From contig OW203773.1 of assembly GCA_934045905.1 (NCBI GenBank), positions 16,169,246 through 16,233,245 of the forward strand: a stretch of 64,000 bases of DNA, written 5' to 3'. Position 1 is the first letter of the stretch. Every line of letters begins with the position of its first letter. This document shows, in pieces, positions 22,745 to 33,360 of this stretch. The translations under genes and the position numbers were made by a program. The notes beneath the pieces were generated by a model that saw nothing but the letters and a program-made list of their open reading frames with translations, made no database searches and had not been told where the DNA came from. This DNA is from Leuctra nigra. Lineage: Eukaryota; Arthropoda; Insecta; Plecoptera; Leuctridae.

Positions 22745-22815
22745 ACTGGGGTTTAACGTCGCACTGTTCTACAACTATGATAATGGCGACGGATGAATGA
22801 TTATGATTATTAGTT
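22745..22815 (-). repeat. Family S SINE fragment (tail part)
   Basis: GGGGTTTAACGTCGCACTGT, then ATAATGGCGACGGATGAATG: the 3' end of the SINE with its conserved GACGTTAA tail block intact. Confidence 0.85.
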
Positions 22816-23583
22816 GAGATAAATTTGTAGTTGCTATTGGTGTATACGAGAACAAGACCAATAAATTGAAATTTGGACATGGAAATATTTAATTTCACTA
22901 CATTTATGGGGTTAGGGTGAATGCTGTATAATTTTTTTTAATAATTATTAAATGTTTTATGACACACTTAGATTGACAGATAAATTGAAATAATTATTGC
23001 CATTTGTCTCATTGTGGGAGAATAAGAGAAGGGTAAAGTTGTACAAATATTAAATGGCCTCATGCATGTCATGTTCCCAGCCCACCATTTTGTATTTATG
23101 AATATTTACTAATGTTTCCGGGAACAGTTGGCAAAAGCCATAAACAAATAATTATAATAATTACTTCGCAATAAGAGATGAATAAAATATATCATTCTAC
23201 ACGTCAGAACCAGAAACGAAATATGAATACATATTTATTCATTTGAAAACGATTAAATATTTTTGTAGTAAGTGTTTTATACGAGCTGTGGACGATAATA
23301 ATTTCAATTGTATGTTAAATTCTATATCCCTGGTTTGACAATTGTATACTAAACCCTTCATTACAACTGCTGCAAAAAGATCGCCTGAAGGAATTTGATT
23401 GACAATGCAAAATTAAAATGATAATTTACTAAAAAAATTATAAGTTTATCTCTGGATTTGACAAATAACACAATACATGCATCAAAATTCTGGACAGGTT
23501 TTACAAAATGGCTGAACGTGAAAATTCATGTCAGACTCAAAAATAAATTTACAAAAAAAATAGTATATCTGTTTATTTTAGTT
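22816..23583. other. AT-rich intergenic DNA
   Basis: No supported feature. Confidence 0.55.
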
Positions 23584-23735
23584 GTGTTGAACGTCTCAAA
23601 TAAATTCGACGGATGAATGATGATGATTGGGAGACGATGATGAAGAAGAGGTAAGGTAGGAAGGAGACGGTCGTGGCATATTAGTAGGGAACCTTTCCAA
23701 CATTTTCCTCTCGTTGGGGGACACCTGGAAAAACA
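23584..23735 (-). repeat. Family S SINE, partial
   Basis: CGACGGATGAATGATGATGA, GGGAGACGATGATGAAGAAG, GGAAGGAGACGGTCGTGGCA and GGGAACCTTTCCAACATTTT occur in family order. Confidence 0.85.
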
Positions 23736-24429
23736 TCAGTCATACAGTTCACATTCCCTTCTTTCTTCAAAAAATCTGAAATCTGAAAAATCTGATCGTG
23801 AAAGAGAAATCTTCAAGCAAAACAATTTGATCGACTTCCTATCCAAGTCGAGCATCGAAGCAACATCTAAATGTGATCGAAGTGAAACAATATCGTTCTC
23901 TTGCCAAGTTAGAGGCAACAAGATTTTTTTTATTATCACATATTTTTATACATAAACATTTAATTCCACACTAGGTAGAGTACATTTTTATAGGCTAAAT
24001 AATGTCAAGTGTTATTCCATTTCTTCCTATTCTATGAAAATTTCATCTCCGTTATTACACATTTTATTTATTGATCTAGAAAATATATTCTGGCTCTATT
24101 CTGGAATAATGATTCTTGCTGCTCTTTCTACAGCTGACAGCTGTCATAACTAGATCATAATTTTGCATCATACTTCTGACTATGGGAAAACGCTGAGTGA
24201 AGGCGTAACCTTCGAAGTGCAAACCTTGACCACACACAGCTTTTCTTTCAGATTATCCATCAGTAAAGAATAAAAAATACATCAATTTCCCACTGAAACC
24301 AAGAGGCGGATTTTGCTAGAAATCAATGTGTAAATGAACAGGATAGTAATTAATCTTTTGAGAAAAATAATCATGATCTGTAAATTCATTTCGTCTAAAT
24401 TAGTACGAAAGAACACACTTACAAAAATA
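23736..24429. other. AT-rich intergenic DNA
   Basis: The minus-strand ORF 23736-23939 is unrecognised. CAGCTGACAGCTGTCA near 24132 is a short perfect E-box-type palindrome. Confidence 0.45.
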
Positions 24430-24580
24430 CAGAGATCAAATCGCTAATTGGAAGGCAGCAAGTCCATTCCAATGATTCTTTACTTGAGTTCAAAACTCAC
24501 CAATAATTCTGTCTTCTTCCAATTATATATTGAAATGGTTACATGAGGCACTGTGTATGAGAATACTGGAATATAACTAT
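24430..24580 (+). mobile_element. Family A MITE, diverged
   Basis: ATGATTCTTTACTTGAG, CTCAAAACTCACCAATAATT, TGGTTACATGAGGCACTGTG and GAGAATACT correspond to the family A interior; both TIRs are badly decayed. Confidence 0.55.
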
Positions 24581-24649
24581 TATATTTGTTTAGAACATAA
24601 TTATGAATTTGACAAGATAGAGAAGTTCAGGCTGTTGTGGTGTTGTTAC

Positions 24650-24871
24650 TAAGGGCCAAGGGGCCGTTACCATTACCACTTCGGGAAATGTGGTGTAAAT
24701 TACCATTATGTACAGTGGCATTGCTTAAAAAATTGCAGTCAATGTAACCTGAGGTTAATAAAAACTGAGGAAATAAGCTCCGGAAATATATTGCAGTTGG
24801 TAATACACCGAGTTTTCTGAAGTGGAGTTTAAGCTAACTGGAGCTTAAACTAATGGTAATACAGGCCCTTA
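24650..24871. mobile_element. Family G inverted-repeat MITE
   Basis: TAAGGGCC near the left end mirrors GGCCCTTA at the right, and GTTACCATTA mirrors TAATGGTAATAC. Pairs such as TTTAAGC/GCTTAAA extend the symmetry inside. A second MITE begins at its right end. Confidence 0.65.
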
Positions 24872-25109
24872 TCTACAGTACGTTCCACAAGGAATTTGCA
24901 ACAGCGAAAAATCTATTTTCCATTTATAATTCCTATTTTCCACACTAATTTTGGCTAGTTTTCTGACACTACCTCTTCCTCACCTCCATAACAATAGAGG
25001 ACCAAAGAAAATCCACATTCCTGAGGTGTATACAGCATTTTATTGGCGTTTGTATTTTGGCATTTGCCCTCAGGCGCTGAAAGGTCCTTGTAGAACGTAC
25101 TGTAGATAA
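24869..25109. mobile_element. Family H inverted-repeat MITE
   Basis: TTATCTACAGTACGTTC plus CACAAGGA at the left is mirrored by TCCTTGTAGAACGTACTGTAG at the right. It abuts family G, sharing a TTA that may be the target site. No ORF. Confidence 0.75.
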
Positions 25110-25269
25110 ATTATTGACAAATCATCTTTTACCTATATCAAGATAAAAAATATAATTTTCTAATAACGACAACAAGTTTATAGCTATAAGTAAGCTGGAT
25201 CCATTGTGATCAACCAATATTTTGGACAGCTATATTTTTTTTAATAAAATGAATTTCCCTCTGTTAAAC

Positions 25270-25550
25270 CCAATCTTCCTAAACAAGTGCACTAAAACCC
25301 ACCGCGACCCGGCATCACCGCCTATCGCCTGGAACTCGGAGTGTCAAAGTCGCCAGCATCCGCCATCTGGTTCAGGCAGAGAGCAGAGAGTTCACCTGGC
25401 CGTGTTTATGGCCGATATATCACCAAGGTGGACTGTCACGTTGCGACCCATGCTGAGACGCGGGCTTCACTCTTGTGACTTGGGGCAGAGGCGCCGCAGA
25501 GGATATTTGTAACGCGGGGAGTGGGCGGGGAGGAGAAAGACAAGTCCGAA
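25270..25550. other. GC-rich island with unrecognised ORF
   Basis: An abrupt 250-bp GC-rich block. The 96-codon plus-strand ORF at 25222-25512 starts in AT-rich sequence and runs through the block, with no recognisable family. The abrupt edges suggest an inserted or decayed element, but no terminal repeats are visible. Confidence 0.35.
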
Positions 25551-25692
25551 CATGTCAAACTGAGATAATTCGATTATAACATTGGAAGAGCCATAATAAA
25601 TATAAAAATATTGTAAAACCCAAATCGATTTAATTTTTATTTATATTTATATGTATGTTTTATTTCGTATTTTTCAATATTCTGTTTAGATA

Positions 25693-25869
25693 AAGACTGT
25701 TTGGACATTATTACGAGTACGTACAATTTCATACTCTTTTACAGGTACCCACTATCTGATTGTTTTTGTTAGTTTGATATAAGTTTTTTTGCACAGTGGG
25801 GACCTGAAGAAGAGCATGAAATTGTACCGAAACGAATTGTCAATAAACGTAATAATGTCCAAACAGTAT
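25693..25869. mobile_element. Inverted-repeat element with hammerhead-like core
   Basis: ACTGTTTGGACATTATTACG at the left is mirrored exactly by CGTAATAATGTCCAAACAGT at the right, and TACAATTTCATACTCTT mirrors AGAGCATGAAATTGTAC inside. The right arm contains CTGAAGA followed 18 nt later by GAAAC and then GTC, an order that matches hammerhead-ribozyme core positions. Such CTGAAGA...CGAAACG...AATAAA strings are common near the ends of metazoan retroelements, some of which carry hammerhead motifs. Class uncertain. Confidence 0.55.
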
Positions 25870-26129
25870 TTCTCTAAAAAGATTGATTAATAAATCAAAT
25901 TGACAAATTAAAAATTGATAAAAAATTGACTTTCTTCTAAAAATTGATAAATTTATCAAAATAAAATTTATTAAATTATTCGTTTGTTCGTAATAGCATG
26001 TTATCTAGTAGGTAATGAATAATGTACTTGAGCTTAATTTAGTTATTTCAGTTTAATTGATCATCCAATTTTCTCCTTTACTAAATTACATATAAATGAG
26101 GACTTGCATCCACTTTCAATTCATTACTG
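25870..26129. other. AT-rich intergenic DNA
   Basis: AATTGATAAA-type short repeats only. Confidence 0.55.
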
Positions 26130-26190
26130 CTGGATGAATAGGTTATGAATTATTTTGGACGATGGGAAGGAGGCGGTCGTGGCTTATTAT
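26130..26190 (-). repeat. Family S SINE fragment
   Basis: GATGGGAAGGAGGCGGTCGT followed by GGCTTATT. The flanking blocks are decayed. Confidence 0.7.
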
Positions 26191-26532
26191 ATTTATCAAC
26201 CAACCATCACATAATAATTAACCTCTACAAACCTCAAATAACAGATTGAATACTACGCTGAAATGTATGGTTGAACAGTATTTGTTTTTAAGTAGACAAT
26301 TTTGACACCTTAAAAGCTGTTTGAAAGTATAAATACCTACATGTAAGATTTGTTTTGAATATTTACATGTAACTAGCATTTTTATGTAGATTGCATTCAC
26401 CTTCTTTATAGTGCAGGTATACATACTAGGTATTTAGTTTTATGTTTTACATAGTTTCCAGTAATAAAATCTAACTGTGTGAGTATATTAAGCAGTTGCA
26501 TCAATCTGTATGGGGATTGAAATTGCCTCGGT

Positions 26533-26656
26533 GGGGGGGGGGGGGGGCAGTAGCCCTCCCCCTTCAGTTCGTCCCTTTATTAACACTAACAGGTGATTCG
26601 GAATGCTTGGACTTACATTCTCATAAAGTCTGTAATATCTCAAGGTATCCCCCCCC
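26533..26656. repeat. Segment bounded by G15 and C runs
   Basis: A 15-base G run at 26533-26547 and a C run near 26648-26655 enclose about 100 bp. Opposed homopolymers could pair as a foldback. The ORF at 26496-26690 across them is not credible. Confidence 0.5.
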
Positions 26657-26854
26657 CTCCTCCTCCTTCCTGTATGCCTGGTGGTCGTGAGTCACCGGTC
26701 TGCCTGCAACCCCGGGGGCGATTCTTAATTCGGAAACGAAATTGCTATGCTGAATAGACCCATTTTTAGTTAAAAAGTTGTTCGAACATCCTCTAAAAAT
26801 GTTGGAACATAAAATCTACCGCATTTTTATGATATGGAATTCTTGTCTATATTT

Positions 26855-27055
26855 CTGTACCCTCTGAAGACCTAAAGTGTATTTCAAAGATTCTTGAGGT
26901 GGCTCAAAAACCAGATCATAATTTTGTAATAGTGACATGAGTAATTGTGTAAGAGAATAATTCAATATAACTGTGTTTGTTGACATCAGTCAGTCGTGAT
27001 TTATGCTATGCAACTATAAAATGAGGAAATTGACTTCAGGCCCTCTGCCTCTAAA
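26855..27055 (+). mobile_element. Family A MITE, diverged full length
   Basis: CCTCTGAAGACCTAAAGTG at the left corresponds in inverted form to GACTTCAGGCCCTCTGCCTC at the right. The interior has GATTCTTGAGGTGGCTCAAA, GTGACATGAGTAATTGTG and GTTGACATCAGTCAG, the best-preserved family A interior in the window. Confidence 0.8.
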
Positions 27056-27065
27056 TTATACAGAC

Positions 27066-27117
27066 TAATGGATGATGAAGAAAGTAATGATGGACGTTGG
27101 GAAGGAGGCGGTTGCAT
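27066..27117 (-). repeat. Family S SINE fragment
   Basis: GATGATGAAGAAAGTAATGA and GACGTTGGGAAGGAGGCGGT; it stops just before the full-length copy that follows in the opposite orientation. Confidence 0.75.
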
Positions 27118-27121
27118 AGGA

Positions 27122-27411
27122 TAACTTTACGGAACAGGTTGGCTGAGTGGTAACGCTCGGAACCTGTATTCCGGAGGCCCGGGTTCGATTCCCGCTGCCG
27201 TCCTTCCTAACTGTTTTTTTTTCGTGGTTTTCCCTCAGTCGACAGGCAAATGCTGGGAAGGTACCCTACTAATAGGCCACGACCACCTCCTTCCCACCTT
27301 CCATCCTTACCTACTCTTCACCATCATCTCCCAATCATCATCATAATCATTCATCCGTCGCCATTAGTCTCGCTGCCGAACAGTGCGACGTTAAGTCCCA
27401 GACCAAAAAAA
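27122..27411 (+). mobile_element. Full-length family S SINE (tRNA head, body, A-rich tail)
   Basis: The 5' head (27129-27203) is tRNA-like: D-arm-like GGCTGAGTGGTAACGCTC, an anticodon-type hairpin CGGAACCTGTATTCCG, and T-arm CCCGGGTTCGATTCCCGC with a perfect B box. Next comes the family body: CAGGCAAATGCTGGGAAGG, AATAGGCCACGACCACCTCC, ATC repeats, CATTCATCCGTCGCCATTAG and CAGTGCGACGTTAAGTCCCA, then an A-rich tail. It is non-autonomous; a LINE partner would be needed, and none is in the window. The 69-codon ORF at 27250-27459 is a reading of this body. Confidence 0.88.
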
Positions 27412-28099
27412 TACAACATTTCCTCACGACTGATTCTACTCAAATTCTCTCCGAAATAACCATCTTTTCTCATCCTATAATTTCGTATGCTTCACGTCCG
27501 TCGATCTACCCACATGAATGAAACAACAGTAGTCTCTATCTCTTCATTTAAATCAATACCAAGAAGTATCAACATCCTCTGCATCTAGCCCTAACCCACC
27601 CGTCGCATTTCAATTGCGGTGATGGATACTCCTGCTTACACTCTGCATAGCAAATAGAACCCAGGAATTTGTCACCAATAAATCACAGCCTTTAGGTTTC
27701 AGGATTATCTAAAGAGATATTTCGGATTAAACTAAAGTTAAGTTTAAGATTGATTGGGAAATGTTTGATGTTGTTTGCTACCTGTTTTACTGTCTATTTC
27801 GTTGGTGACCTTTGAACTCTTGCACGGGTACCAATTTGTAATTTTTATAGAAATAAGTTTAATGAATTATTACTGTGACGTTATATTTGAATTTAAAATT
27901 TGTTCACATCGAATGAGATTATTATTACAATGTGGAAGAAATATTTGGTTTGGTAATAAAAAAAGATAATATATTATGTGTAAAAAAATATCACAAAACG
28001 TGATAAAGATCCAAGGACGAAAATGACCCTACAAAAATATTTTCACCAATACAACAACAATACTTTTATTAATGTTTAAAATGTACATTTACGTGATAC
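27412..28099. other. Intergenic DNA
   Basis: The 27480-27660 part is less AT-rich but has no open frame of note. The ORF 27775-27969 is unrecognised. Confidence 0.5.
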
Positions 28100-28772
28100 C
28101 TCAGAGGTAGAAGGGCGGAAGTTCAATTTAAATGCTGAGATGCAAAATCCAGTATTTCTCTGGGTTCTGTGTACATTTGTAATGGTGACATGAGCAGCTA
28201 TTTTTTTAAATCTATTATCTTATCTAGAAAATTTCATAATTGGTTATCTTTATCATTATCTAGATAAAAAATATAAAATTCAAAATGCATTTGCGTGTAC
28301 GAAAATGCACGAACCTCAAATATCAGATGATATAAAAAAGGAAAATCATCTCCGATTAGTCGCATTAGTTAGCTTGTTTTGACGGCCCATTTTTTAAAAA
28401 CTCGAGTTCGGAATGTAGGATTCGAAAATAGTTAGGGATCAGTCGTAGGTTGGTAAAAATATTATCTATTTTCTATTACTATTGTCTAGATAATTATTTT
28501 GTATCTTTATCTATTATCAAGATTATTTTTTGGAAATGTATAAATTATCTTATCTAGATAAATTTTTGGCAGGTTATCTTTATCTTTATCTAGATTAAAA
28601 TAAAATGATCTAATCACAACACTGGACATGAGTCATTGCGTAAGAGAATACTTCAATATAACTGTATTTAATTGATATCGTTCTACTGACAATTAGAGTA
28701 TGATTACATAATATAAAAAGTGTGCAACGCACAATCGCGTAAGCGTATTTCCACCCTTCCACCTCACTCAGA
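28100..28772 (+). mobile_element. Family A MITE split by a hAT element
   Basis: Left part 28100-28194 starts CTCAGAGGTAGAAGGGCGGA; right part 28625-28772 continues with CATTGCGTAAGAGAATACTT, AAAAAGTGTGCAACGCACAA and ends TATTTCCACCCTTCCACCTC. Removing 28195-28624 and one GACATGAG restores the family A order, so the interruption is a later insertion. Confidence 0.85.
28195..28624 (+). mobile_element. Family K non-autonomous hAT element
   Basis: The ends are CAG...CTG and the right terminus read inward is CAGTGTTGTG, typical of hAT elements. It is flanked by an exact 8-bp duplication GACATGAG (28187-28194 and 28625-28632), as hAT transposases produce. Subterminal TTATCTAGATAA words repeat many times. 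A reverse-oriented relative lies at 48584-49000. The 430 bp hold no transposase. Confidence 0.85.
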
Positions 28773-29243
28773 GACACAGATAGCTAAGAAAGGGCAAAAT
28801 ACTTGTCCAACTTCAACTCCCCACACCTGCTGGAAAAGCTTCACCATCCCATGCTCATTGTGTCGTGTCTAATACCCTTGTTGAGTTCCACCGCCTTGCT
28901 GGGTCGCATTTTCAAACGCAGTACCATTGTTGCCCTCACGGCCTACTGAAGTTGAATAGAAAGAACTGCCAGTTTGAAAAAGACAGATTGTTCAATCTGG
29001 ATTTGTGTTTCTCTTTTGCCGAGCCACAACTTATGTGAAATGAAACGTGGTAACTTATGACACTACTCGGAAAGAGCTCGACTGATGAACGATTTGATAT
29101 AATACGATGCCAATGTTCTGCAGCGAGGCTAATGGCAATGTCTATGCTAATGGCGACGGATGAATGATTATGATGATGATTGGGAGATGATGATGAAGAA
29201 TAGGTGAGGGTAGATGGTGGGAAGGAGACGGTCGTGGCCTATT

Positions 29244-29488
29244 CGCGCCAATAAGCAACTTCTAGAGAGATGGCTACTGTCAGTCTACAGATTCACTAAT
29301 TTGTTTTTACAGTTCGTGTTTCCATAGTGCAGCGAAAAAAGAAAAACAATTGAAATTGAAATTTAGCTATAAATTTACTTTTATTAGCCATAACAATTAT
29401 AGCTAAAGCAAATATTTATATTTATATTGATGCAAATGCGCCCTCGATAGCCTCCATTTACCTAGAACCACAATAGCCACCAGAGTGC
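29244..29488. mobile_element. Unclassified 245-bp insertion in SINE
   Basis: Bounded on both sides by ATT of the SINE target (29241-29243 and 29489-29491). No convincing terminal inverted repeats (CGCGCCAATA at left, CCAGAGTGC at right). The interior is AT-rich without an ORF. Confidence 0.55.
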
Positions 29489-29500
29489 ATTAGTTATGAA

Positions 29501-30094
29501 CAGGGCCAGTTGTTTATGGTTTCCGCGATAAACGCGAAATGTTAAGAAACATGAATTTTCTGTCATATCTTTGCGTTTCATACACTCCTGACTCCAAATA
29601 TATGTATCTTTTTCTCGCGAATTTTCGCGAAATTTGTGTTTTGTCGCGATATTGACGAATTCTCGCGATTTCACGCGATTTTGTCCCAAACCTATGTGTT
29701 TTGCATCATTTCCCGATTCCGAGTATAAAATTTACGAAAATTTCCTCGATCTGTGTCAAAAGTACCACGAAATAGACAGAATCACACTGTTTGCTTCGTA
29801 AGCTAGCTGTCAATGCCAGCCAAAGAGTGTATGGGGGTGCCAGCTGATTGGCTGCTGAGCATGGAATGACGCATCTACATGACCTTGAACAGGGGTGCGC
29901 ATGCGCACGCGCCGAGTCTCGCTAGTGCGAAGTCGCTCGCGCGTCATATTTCACACTTATTCTTACAGAAATAATTTTTTTTCCATTTCACCACCAATCG
30001 CGAAAATTAACATAATTATCACCACCAATTCACCACTTTCAGAATGTTGAAAACGAATTTTGGCCTTTAATATCACCACAAACAACTGGCTCTG
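29501..30094. mobile_element. Family N non-autonomous hAT element
   Basis: TIRs CAGGGCCAGTTGTTTATGGT and, inverted, CAGAGCCAGTTGTTTGTGGT. An exact 8-bp target duplication GTTATGAA lies at 29493-29500 and 30095-30102. The 594-bp interior is rich in TCGCGA/TTCGCG words and has a GCGCATGCGCAC palindrome near 29896. The two unrecognised minus-strand ORFs here (29462-29689, 29963-30154) cross the element ends and are not genes. Confidence 0.9.
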
Positions 30095-30132
30095 GTTATG
30101 AACCTTTCCAGCATTTGTCTTCCGAATAAGGG

Positions 30133-33100
30133 AACCAGAGCCAACTTGCTTCAAATTTTATTTAAATTGATGTGCGGGGTGCAATATATAGTGTTCATAT
30201 CAAAATATATCATATACCAATAAAACAGTAAATAAATTGTCGTTTTAATTGTTATAATGCTCTTCCTACGTTCGAATCAATGAGAAAGTTTTATTTTCGT
30301 GAGTTTTAATCAATATAAATGTATATCAAATTACAGCAATATATCTTCATGATTGTTATCCTATTCGTTTCGCCCTGGCATGCTATGACATACGAAAAAG
30401 TAAACTGAGATTTTGTTGATGATTTTTCTATTAGTGATCTGCACCAAATTTGAAAATTTCGGCATGTTCACATTTCACAGAAATTCTCTGATTTTTACAA
30501 CACAATTTCATAAAAATTAAATGAAAGATGTCAAAAAACTACGGAGGAATAATATCATGAAGAAAAACATGATAAAAATATATCAAATTACATTTTAAAA
30601 TTACGCCTTTCTCTTCTAAGGTAGTCTGTATTATTTTTTGACAAATGCACCGGTCTTTTCCGTTTTGGTACTCTAAAATTCAGACAGTCCTCTATTGAAG
30701 CTTAGAACACGTAATTCATTTGTATCAACAACTTTTTTTACTTTTATTTATAATATTTTCAAATCCGCCCATCTAAATTTACGAACGGTCTCTGGGATTC
30801 TCAATACGTTTGAAATGTTTATATTTCTAAAAATATCTTTGAAAGTCCAGCATCCTGTCTTTTAAAGCGCCCTCAGAGACGCAATGGCACCATTCTTTAT
30901 AAATCGGTACCTTTTTGCCCCTAGATTTGGATTTAACGATTTATCTTTGAACCCACACACACCCTCTTTCTGAAAGTATTTTCATTCATAGCTTTGCTCT
31001 TTTCTGACGCAGTTAGGGTCTGCTTTTGAAGCCTAAACACCTCACTACTATATTATTATGTTTATATAGTTTACTACTTACAGCAGTGCATTCAGGTTAG
31101 GGGTGTACAATGTGAATTCAGGGGTGCGTATTTTAGAAAGGAATCGTTTAAAAAAGCGGATATAATAAAAGATGGAAATGCAAAGAAAAAAAATACAAGA
31201 TAGAATATTGCTGTTGATGATTTTTTGTTTGTTATCCTTGAAAAGGGCAGCTTGCCTCGCTGTTTTGCACTTTTAGATATAAATTTGCTTTTTTAATTTG
31301 AATGTTATATATATTTTAAAAAATGAATTACTTTTAACCTATTAGGATTTTTACGCAATTTGTATTAAAATGATTAGTAGCAATGAAAAAATTACTCGAT
31401 TACTAACTCCAATATACCATTCGTCTTGTTTATTAAATCTTAAAAATGAACATTATTAAAAACTATTTTTTGTATCAAATCCACTGTATTAGAACAAATC
31501 TATCAAACTTTCATTTATCTTTATCATTGACCCTAAAAAAATGAATATACAAGTTACAAAAAATAATTTTGTTAACAATGCACCTAATTGATATATTATT
31601 AAACAACAATCAATAACCCACACAACAATTGATTTAATTATCTATCATTTTATAATCTCCTGACCAAAGTCACGGCATTTTTTACCTTCAAAGTCAACCC
31701 AAACCAAAATATCTATTTTGACTTGACAACAACAATACACTTTAATAAAAAAAAACGAAATTTAAAATCCCGAATACATTCCTTGACATTATCTCATCGA
31801 ATAAATCACCCCCAAAGAAAGCGGCCAACCCTTATGATATTATTAATAGGGTCCTCTTCATAGACCCATGGAGATCTATGAATCACTGCCACCTTATCTA
31901 GACATCTTTTGTCGCTACATCTAGAAGGCACTGGAGCCAACATGGCCGACATGATAATATTTGTGTTTCGATTTCATTCACGTAGGATATTGTTAGTTAT
32001 TAAATAAATATTTTTTGTGGTGTTTTTTTATGTTTATTTATGAGAAAGTAGATTATTTATTTTATTGAATGCAGCGAGCATGTGAATTTAAAATTTGTGA
32101 GATAATTCTGTTATATTTTTATTTTGTAACATTATTGAATGAACTGTGTGCCTCGAGAAAAAGTGAAATGGAATCCACATAAAAAGAGTAATTTTTGTGT
32201 TCAGTATAAAGTTAAAGGTCAGTAAAGGCAAGTAAATGCGATTAGTTGGGCATTCTTCCTAAAGAGGCCTTTGACAAATTAAAAGCTGAAAATTTTACAA
32301 AATATCAAATTAATGGAGCATAAACAGATTATGTGCCAAATAATTGACATTTATTTATATTTGTTATCATTTCCAAAATGAACCTACTAGAAGTCGAATC
32401 AATTTTTAAACGAATTGAAACTAAAATTTCACTCCATTTTTATTTAAATATTTGAATACATTTAAATTCAATATAGTAAATAATGCTTGGCAGTCACCCG
32501 TCCTCGCTTATCAAAGCATTTTATTATTCATCACGAGTCCAATCAGTTGGAATGTAAAGACAGTCAACCGGAAGTGCCTTATTGTATATGTTTCAATATA
32601 TTTGTCTCCGTCTGTTTTTTAGTCTTAGGGTTGACCATCTCATTGTAGTAGCCAGTCTCCAGACCCTTCTCATTTTTTGTGTCGATTTTCTTTAATATGT
32701 CCGGGGGTTTGGAAATGTTTTATGTATACCTCCATTTTGAGTGACATTTCCTGGAAATATGGATGTTGTGTAGGAATTTTGGTGCCATCTTTGAGTAAGT
32801 TTTACTTTGAGTGGCGGTATGGCCTAAAGAACTTCGATGGAAATGTCAAAAACATCTTAGTTGCATTTTGTGTCCAACCCTTCTTTTACAAATTGGCTTT
32901 ATTTTTTTGTGTCGTTGTGGAATTTAACTACTACTATCCGAAGTTACACGAATTCTTATTTTATAAGCACATTTCAAGATGCTTGTTCATTAGTATTTGA
33001 TTTATAATATTATAGATTTTTTTATTTGTTAATATTTCTACATGAAATCGACAAAAATATATTCGGTATTAATTAAAGTTATTTTATTTCGTTAAATTAT

Positions 33101-33360
33101 CAGAAATTCATTTATATTGATCACATTCTCTACTAAATTGTTAAAATATCACAAAAAAGTAAACGTGATAAATTATTTCGTATTTTTCATCATAAATGAC
33201 AATTATTTCTATTGTAGAAACGCAATTTTTTTTTTATGACATTAATTACCATTTTATGACATTCCTGTAAACATAAAATCTAAGTGCAGTAAAAAGCGAA
33301 CACAATTATTATAATTTCCTAGCATTCTGGTAGCATCTCCTCTTCTAAAACCTCTAAATC
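30133..33360. other. AT-rich intergenic DNA
   Basis: The 107-codon plus-strand ORF at 32677-33000 is aromatic- and cysteine-rich, as expected for translated T-rich DNA, and matches no family I recognise. A patch at 31800-31935 is less AT-rich and contains CCAACATGGCCGACATG. Otherwise I see nothing. Confidence 0.5.

Larger units (their letters stand above)
29109..30132 (-). repeat. Family S SINE split by two nested insertions
   Basis: The SINE runs from CAATGTTCTGCAGCGAGGCT to GGTCGTGGCCTATT (29109-29243), resumes as ATTAGTTATGAA (29489-29500) and then AACCTTTCCAGCATTTGTCT (30101 onward). The consensus reads straight through CCTATTAGTAGGGAACCTTTCC, so the 245-bp and 594-bp stretches between are insertions. 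A partial internal duplication (CTAATGGCAATG then CTAATGGCGACG) is also present. Confidence 0.8.

Noticed and set aside
27250..27459. 69-codon histidine/proline-rich ORF, and its twin at 63033-63296 (-)
   Set aside because: Both are readings of the family S SINE body.
32677..33000. 107-codon ORF, considered as a receptor-like membrane protein
   Set aside because: Its aromatic and hydrophobic content follows from T-rich DNA; there is no conserved motif or splice context.
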